Below are positions 6,239 through 9,047 of a stretch of 9,047 bases of DNA, piece after piece (position 1 is the stretch's first letter; the number at the start of each line of letters is the position of its first letter). Made by a program: the position numbers and the translations under genes. The notes under the pieces are model-generated. The model was not told the origin of the DNA, searched no databases, and saw nothing but the letters and a program-made list of their open reading frames with translations. This stretch comes from Gallionella sp. (lineage in GTDB: Bacteria; Pseudomonadota; Gammaproteobacteria; Burkholderiales; Gallionellaceae): assembly GCA_017880945.1 (NCBI GenBank), contig JADGRM010000077.1, positions 1-9,047 on the forward strand, given 5' to 3'.

Positions 6239-6286
6239 ATGCAACACGTTGCTAATAATAAACAAAGCAGCTTTAAGGAGTCCTGA
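6239..6286 (+). other. Short upstream ORF (15 codons) abutting the M23 peptidase start
   Basis: An ATG at 6239 opens a frame encoding MQHVANNKQSSFKES and stops with TGA at 6284-6286. The next three bases are the ATG of the M23 gene, and the Shine-Dalgarno of that gene lies inside the short ORF. It has no ribosome binding site of its own and would begin about 10 bases from the predicted transcript start. It may be chance, or a leader that couples translation. Confidence 0.2.
6275..6280 (+). promoter_or_regulatory. Ribosome binding site of the M23 peptidase gene
   Basis: AAGGAG lies 6 bases before the ATG at 6287. It settles the start there and not at the in-frame Met13 codon. Confidence 0.85.
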
Positions 6287-7600
6287 ATGTTAACCCAAAA
6301 CCTGCTCAACCAAGAACGCAAAATGCCAGAAAGCAAAAAAAAGTTGCGCTGGTTCGTCGCGCTATCCACCCTGCCTCTGTTGGGCGTGGTAACTGCTTTC
6401 GGCCTGGTGCCACAAAATGATTTTGATTTGACTTCCTCAAGGGTTGCCATCGAGGAGATCGCATTACCCAAAGTCGCCGATCCCGAAACCACTGCCGCCA
6501 GCTACTGGCGCAACGAACGAGTACAACGCGGTGATACCGTGGCAGAATTATTGACCCGGTTGAATATTGATGATGCTGCTGCCAGTGACTATTTGCGCAA
6601 AACTGCCGATGCCGCATCTTTCCGAAAATTGCCGGTCGGCACCGAAGTGCAAGCCGAAACCACTGCCTCTGGCGGTTTGATCGCGTTGCGCTTTCTCGGC
6701 GATAACGGCGCACAGATATTGATTGAAAGACAGGATGGCGTTTTCAAAATCAGGAACCTGCCAGCACAACTGGAAAAACGTTTGTTCGTGCGTACCGGCG
6801 AAATCAAGACCAACTTGTACGCCGCCACTGATGATGCAGGCATGCCGGAAGCTGCCGCCAACCAGTTGAATGAGCTTTTCAGCGGCGACATCGACTTCCA
6901 CCATGACTTACGCAAAGGCGACAAGTTCACCGTGGTGTATGAAATGACTTACAGCAACGGCGCGCTGTTGCATACGGGCCGCATCCAGGCTGCTGAATTC
7001 ATCAACCAGGGACATACTTACCGTGCTGTGTATTTCCAGAAAGACGAGCAACATGGCGATTACTACACTCCGGAAGGCAAAAGCGTACACAAAGCATTCC
7101 TGCGTTCGCCCATCGAGTTTTCGCGGGTGAGCTCCCGTTTCTCCCTCTCTCGCTTTCACCCGATACTGAACAAATGGCGCTCGCATAAGGGTACCGATTT
7201 TGCCGCGCCCATGGGTACCAAAGTCAAAGTAACAGCTGACGGGGTGGTTTCTGTGGTCGGCAAACAAGGCGGCTATGGCAACGTCATCATGGTAAACCAT
7301 CAAGGTCGCTATACCACGGTATATGGCCATTTGTCGCGTTTTGCAAAGGGTCTGCACAATGGCCAACGTGTCGCGCAAGGCGAAGTCATCGGCTACGTCG
7401 GCATGACCGGATTGGCTACCGGGCCTCATCTCCATTATGAATTCAGGGTGAACGGCCAGCAAACCGATCCGTTGCGCGTTGCCTTGCCCGATGCAAAACC
7501 CATCGACAGTTCATACCTTGCCGCGTTTCAACCCGTGGCAAACGACTTCGTTGCACGCCTGGATCTGATGCGCAACACCAACCTCGCGAAACTCGACTAA
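6287..7600 (+). CDS. Membrane-anchored M23 family peptidoglycan endopeptidase (MepM-like)
   Basis: This is a 437-residue zinc metallopeptidase expected to cut peptide cross-links of peptidoglycan in the periplasm, allowing new strands to be inserted. A charged N-terminus is followed by one hydrophobic segment at about 21-42 (WFVALSTLPLLGVVTAFGL), a signal anchor with the rest outside the membrane. A LysM/OapA-like region follows at about 78-125 (VQRGDTVAELLTRLNI), then a mixed linker domain to about 270. The C-terminal LytM domain at about 280-395 has H300-x3-D304 and H381-x-H383. H300, D304 and H383 fit the zinc ligands, and H348 (YGHLS) and H381 fit the catalytic histidines, so the site looks intact. 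The layout matches E. coli MepM. The start is set by AAGGAG. The gene is divergent from tyrS and 7 bases before anmK, so the two are probably one operon. The exact bond cut is not readable from sequence. Confidence 0.93.
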   Translation: MLTQNLLNQERKMPESKKKLRWFVALSTLPLLGVVTAFGLVPQNDFDLTSSRVAIEEIALPKVADPETTAASYWRNERVQRGDTVAELLTRLNIDDAAASDYLRKTADAASFRKLPVGTEVQAETTASGGLIALRFLGDNGAQILIERQDGVFKIRNLPAQLEKRLFVRTGEIKTNLYAATDDAGMPEAAANQLNELFSGDIDFHHDLRKGDKFTVVYEMTYSNGALLHTGRIQAAEFINQGHTYRAVYFQKDEQHGDYYTPEGKSVHKAFLRSPIEFSRVSSRFSLSRFHPILNKWRSHKGTDFAAPMGTKVKVTADGVVSVVGKQGGYGNVIMVNHQGRYTTVYGHLSRFAKGLHNGQRVAQGEVIGYVGMTGLATGPHLHYEFRVNGQQTDPLRVALPDAKPIDSSYLAAFQPVANDFVARLDLMRNTNLAKLD

Positions 7601-7607
7601 CTAGTCC

Positions 7608-8708
7608 GTGCAACAGCCTGAGCTATATATCGGGTTGATGTCGGGTACCAGCCTGGACGGCATCGATGCCGTCCTCGTCGATTTAAGCCAGCCTGAACCG
7701 CTACAACTCGCCAAGCATTACCTGCCCTTTGACAATGATCTGAAAAATACCTTGCTGGCTTTGCATCTGCCCAGTCACAACGAACTGCATCAAGCGCAGA
7801 TCACCGGCAACCAATTAGCGCGTCTATATGCCCAAAGCATTTCTCCGTTGCTAGCGCAAACCGGCATAGAAGCGGCACGAGTCAGCGCCATCGGCTGCCA
7901 TGGCCAAACCATCCGACACTGTCCCGAACACGGCTATACCCTGCAAATCGGCAATGCCGCACTGCTTGCCGAATTGACCGGAATCACGGTGGTCAGCGAC
8001 TTCCGCAGCCGCGACATCGCTGCGGGTGGCCAGGGTGCGCCGCTTGTCCCTGCGTTTCACGATCATGTGCTGCGCCATCCAAATATCCACCGTATCATCC
8101 TCAACATCGGCGGAATCAGCAACCTCACCAACCTGCCGCTCAATGCCGCAACTTCCGGTTTCGACTGCGGTCCGGGCAACCTGCTGATGGACGCCTGGTG
8201 CGCAAAACATACCGGCAAACCTTACGATGACAACGGCGCGTGGGCTGCCTCCGGCCAGATATTGCCCGAACTGCTGGAACGAATGCTCAAGGAGCCGTTC
8301 TTTTTTCTCCCCCCACCCAAGAGTAGCGGACGCGATCTATTCAATATGACTTGGTTGCAGAACAAACTACAAGGCAATGAAACTGCAGCGGACGTGCAGG
8401 CCACCCTGCTGGAATTGACTTGCCGAACCATCGCGCAAGCTATTCGACAACATTGTGTCGGCGCAAAAGAAATATATCTTTGTGGCGGCGGGGCACACAA
8501 CAAAACCCTGCGTAACCGACTCTCCGCGATGCTGACTGATTGCAGCATGCATACGACAAACACGCTTGGCATCGACGGCGACTACATGGAAGCCATCGCA
8601 TTCGCCTGGATGGCGCAACAGACCCTGCACGGCAAACCCGCCAACCTGCCGCGGGTCACCGGCGCAAAACATCCCTGCATACTAGGCGCGATTTATCGCA
8701 ATCTGTGA
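7608..8708 (+). CDS. anmK: Anhydro-N-acetylmuramic acid kinase
   Basis: This cytoplasmic kinase opens the 1,6-anhydro ring of anhydro-MurNAc and phosphorylates it with ATP to MurNAc-6-phosphate, a step in peptidoglycan recycling. The 366-residue length is typical. Signatures are the ATP-binding MSGTSLDGID at 11-20, GCHGQTIRH at 96-104, DFRSRDIAAGGQGAPLVP at 131-148, LNIGGISNLT at 165-174, FDCGPGNLLMDAW at 185-197 (D186 fits the catalytic Asp), PPKSSGRDLFN at 236-246 and LCGGGAHNKTLRNRL at 291-305. The start is GTG at 7608, because the next in-frame ATG lies inside the essential MSGTS motif. No Shine-Dalgarno is visible, and the gap to the upstream stop is 7 bases, so translation is probably coupled to the M23 gene. 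The pairing joins wall cleavage with recycling of the released sugar. Confidence 0.97.
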   Translation: MQQPELYIGLMSGTSLDGIDAVLVDLSQPEPLQLAKHYLPFDNDLKNTLLALHLPSHNELHQAQITGNQLARLYAQSISPLLAQTGIEAARVSAIGCHGQTIRHCPEHGYTLQIGNAALLAELTGITVVSDFRSRDIAAGGQGAPLVPAFHDHVLRHPNIHRIILNIGGISNLTNLPLNAATSGFDCGPGNLLMDAWCAKHTGKPYDDNGAWAASGQILPELLERMLKEPFFFLPPPKSSGRDLFNMTWLQNKLQGNETAADVQATLLELTCRTIAQAIRQHCVGAKEIYLCGGGAHNKTLRNRLSAMLTDCSMHTTNTLGIDGDYMEAIAFAWMAQQTLHGKPANLPRVTGAKHPCILGAIYRNL

Positions 8709-8749
8709 CGTACTGATTTCCAACCTTTCATTGCAAGTCACTTTTTCTT

Positions 8750-8756
8750 AAGGAGG
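8750..8756 (+). promoter_or_regulatory. Strong ribosome binding site of the DUF202 gene
   Basis: AAGGAGG, near-perfect complement of the 16S rRNA 3' end, lies 7 bases before the ATG at 8764. It is the strongest such site in the window and suggests independent, efficient translation. I see no clear promoter or terminator in the 55-base gap after anmK. Confidence 0.85.
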
Positions 8757-8763
8757 AAACATC

Positions 8764-9047
8764 ATGTCCGAGCTCAATGATCCAAGAGTATTCTTTGCGG
8801 CAGAGCGAACCTTGCTCGCGTGGAACCGGACCAGCCTGACACTGATGGCTTTCGGATTCGTCATAGAACGGTTTGGACTGTTCCTGCATTTGCTGGCGCC
8901 AAATCCAGGAATGCCTGTTGAGAGAGGAATTTCATTCTGGGTCGGCATCGCCTTTATTCTGTTGGGCGCATATTCTGCTGTGGCGGCAACCGTGCAGTAC
9001 CGAATTGTGCTCAAAACCCTAAAGCCCATCGAGATCCCTGATGGCTA
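8764..9047 (+). CDS. DUF202/YidH-family inner membrane protein, 3' end beyond the window
   Basis: The frame from the ATG at 8764 stays open to the window end (94 complete codons, no stop). The N-terminus has the family signature AAERTLLAWNRTSLTLMAFG (residues 12-31), with the conserved Arg, Trp and Arg-Thr before the first membrane segment at about 22-44. A loop rich in Pro follows, then a second hydrophobic segment at about 58-77 (WVGIAFILLGAYSAVAATVQ) and the basic stretch QYRIVLKTLKP. Family members are usually about 110-130 residues with a third membrane helix, which would lie outside the window. Their function is unknown, and none is claimed. It follows anmK by 55 bases on the same strand, but a wall-related role is not shown by the sequence. 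Confidence 0.88.
   Translation, partial: MSELNDPRVFFAAERTLLAWNRTSLTLMAFGFVIERFGLFLHLLAPNPGMPVERGISFWVGIAFILLGAYSAVAATVQYRIVLKTLKPIEIPDG

Noticed and set aside
6908..7462. A 184-codon minus-strand frame within the M23 peptidase gene
   Set aside because: It lies opposite the intact catalytic domain and shows no domain of its own.
8301..8314. T6 and C6 runs in anmK as a possible slippage or phase-variation site
   Set aside because: The runs are short and encode the conserved PPPKSSGRD region; the frame is intact and nothing suggests switching.

Overview
This window is a stretch of bacterial core chromosome. It carries genes for transcription initiation, replication priming, translation and the peptidoglycan cycle, and it shows no insertion sequence, phage gene, CRISPR array or obvious foreign island. 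The proteins look betaproteobacterial: the bS21 sequence begins MTTVRVKENEPF and ends PPKLY, the sigma-70 factor has a long acidic insert, tyrS carries KMSKS, and an M23 peptidase-anmK pair lies divergent to tyrS. Moderate GC would fit a Nitrosomonadales/Gallionella-like organism, but that finer placement is an inference from memory.

Left part, minus strand (about 39-4847): an expanded macromolecular synthesis operon, read rpsU (bS21) - yqeY - dnaG (primase) - rpoD (sigma-70) - tRNA(CAU) - intrinsic terminator. A promoter lies upstream of rpsU, and its -10 sits inside the loop of a terminator-like hairpin that follows tyrS. A second candidate promoter lies between dnaG and rpoD, and a weak terminator-like hairpin lies between yqeY and dnaG. 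The tRNA has features of the minor isoleucine tRNA (lysidine type) rather than elongator Met. Bases 1-38 hold only the tail of that terminator and no gene that I can see.

Middle: tyrS (4855-6075, minus) encodes tyrosyl-tRNA synthetase. Its 211-base upstream gap (6076-6286) holds two back-to-back candidate promoters, one for tyrS and one for the rightward genes, plus a 15-codon upstream ORF whose stop abuts the next start codon.

Right part, plus strand: a membrane-anchored M23 peptidoglycan endopeptidase (6287-7600), then anmK (anhydro-MurNAc kinase, 7608-8708), almost certainly co-transcribed, then the start of a small DUF202/YidH-family membrane protein (8764 to beyond the window end) with a strong ribosome binding site. 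The first two genes pair wall cleavage with recycling of wall fragments.

I found no convincing undescribed system. The points most worth a second look are regulatory: the nested terminator/promoter before rpsU, the divergent tyrS/M23 promoters with the upstream ORF, and the tRNA(CAU) placed in the rpoD transcript.
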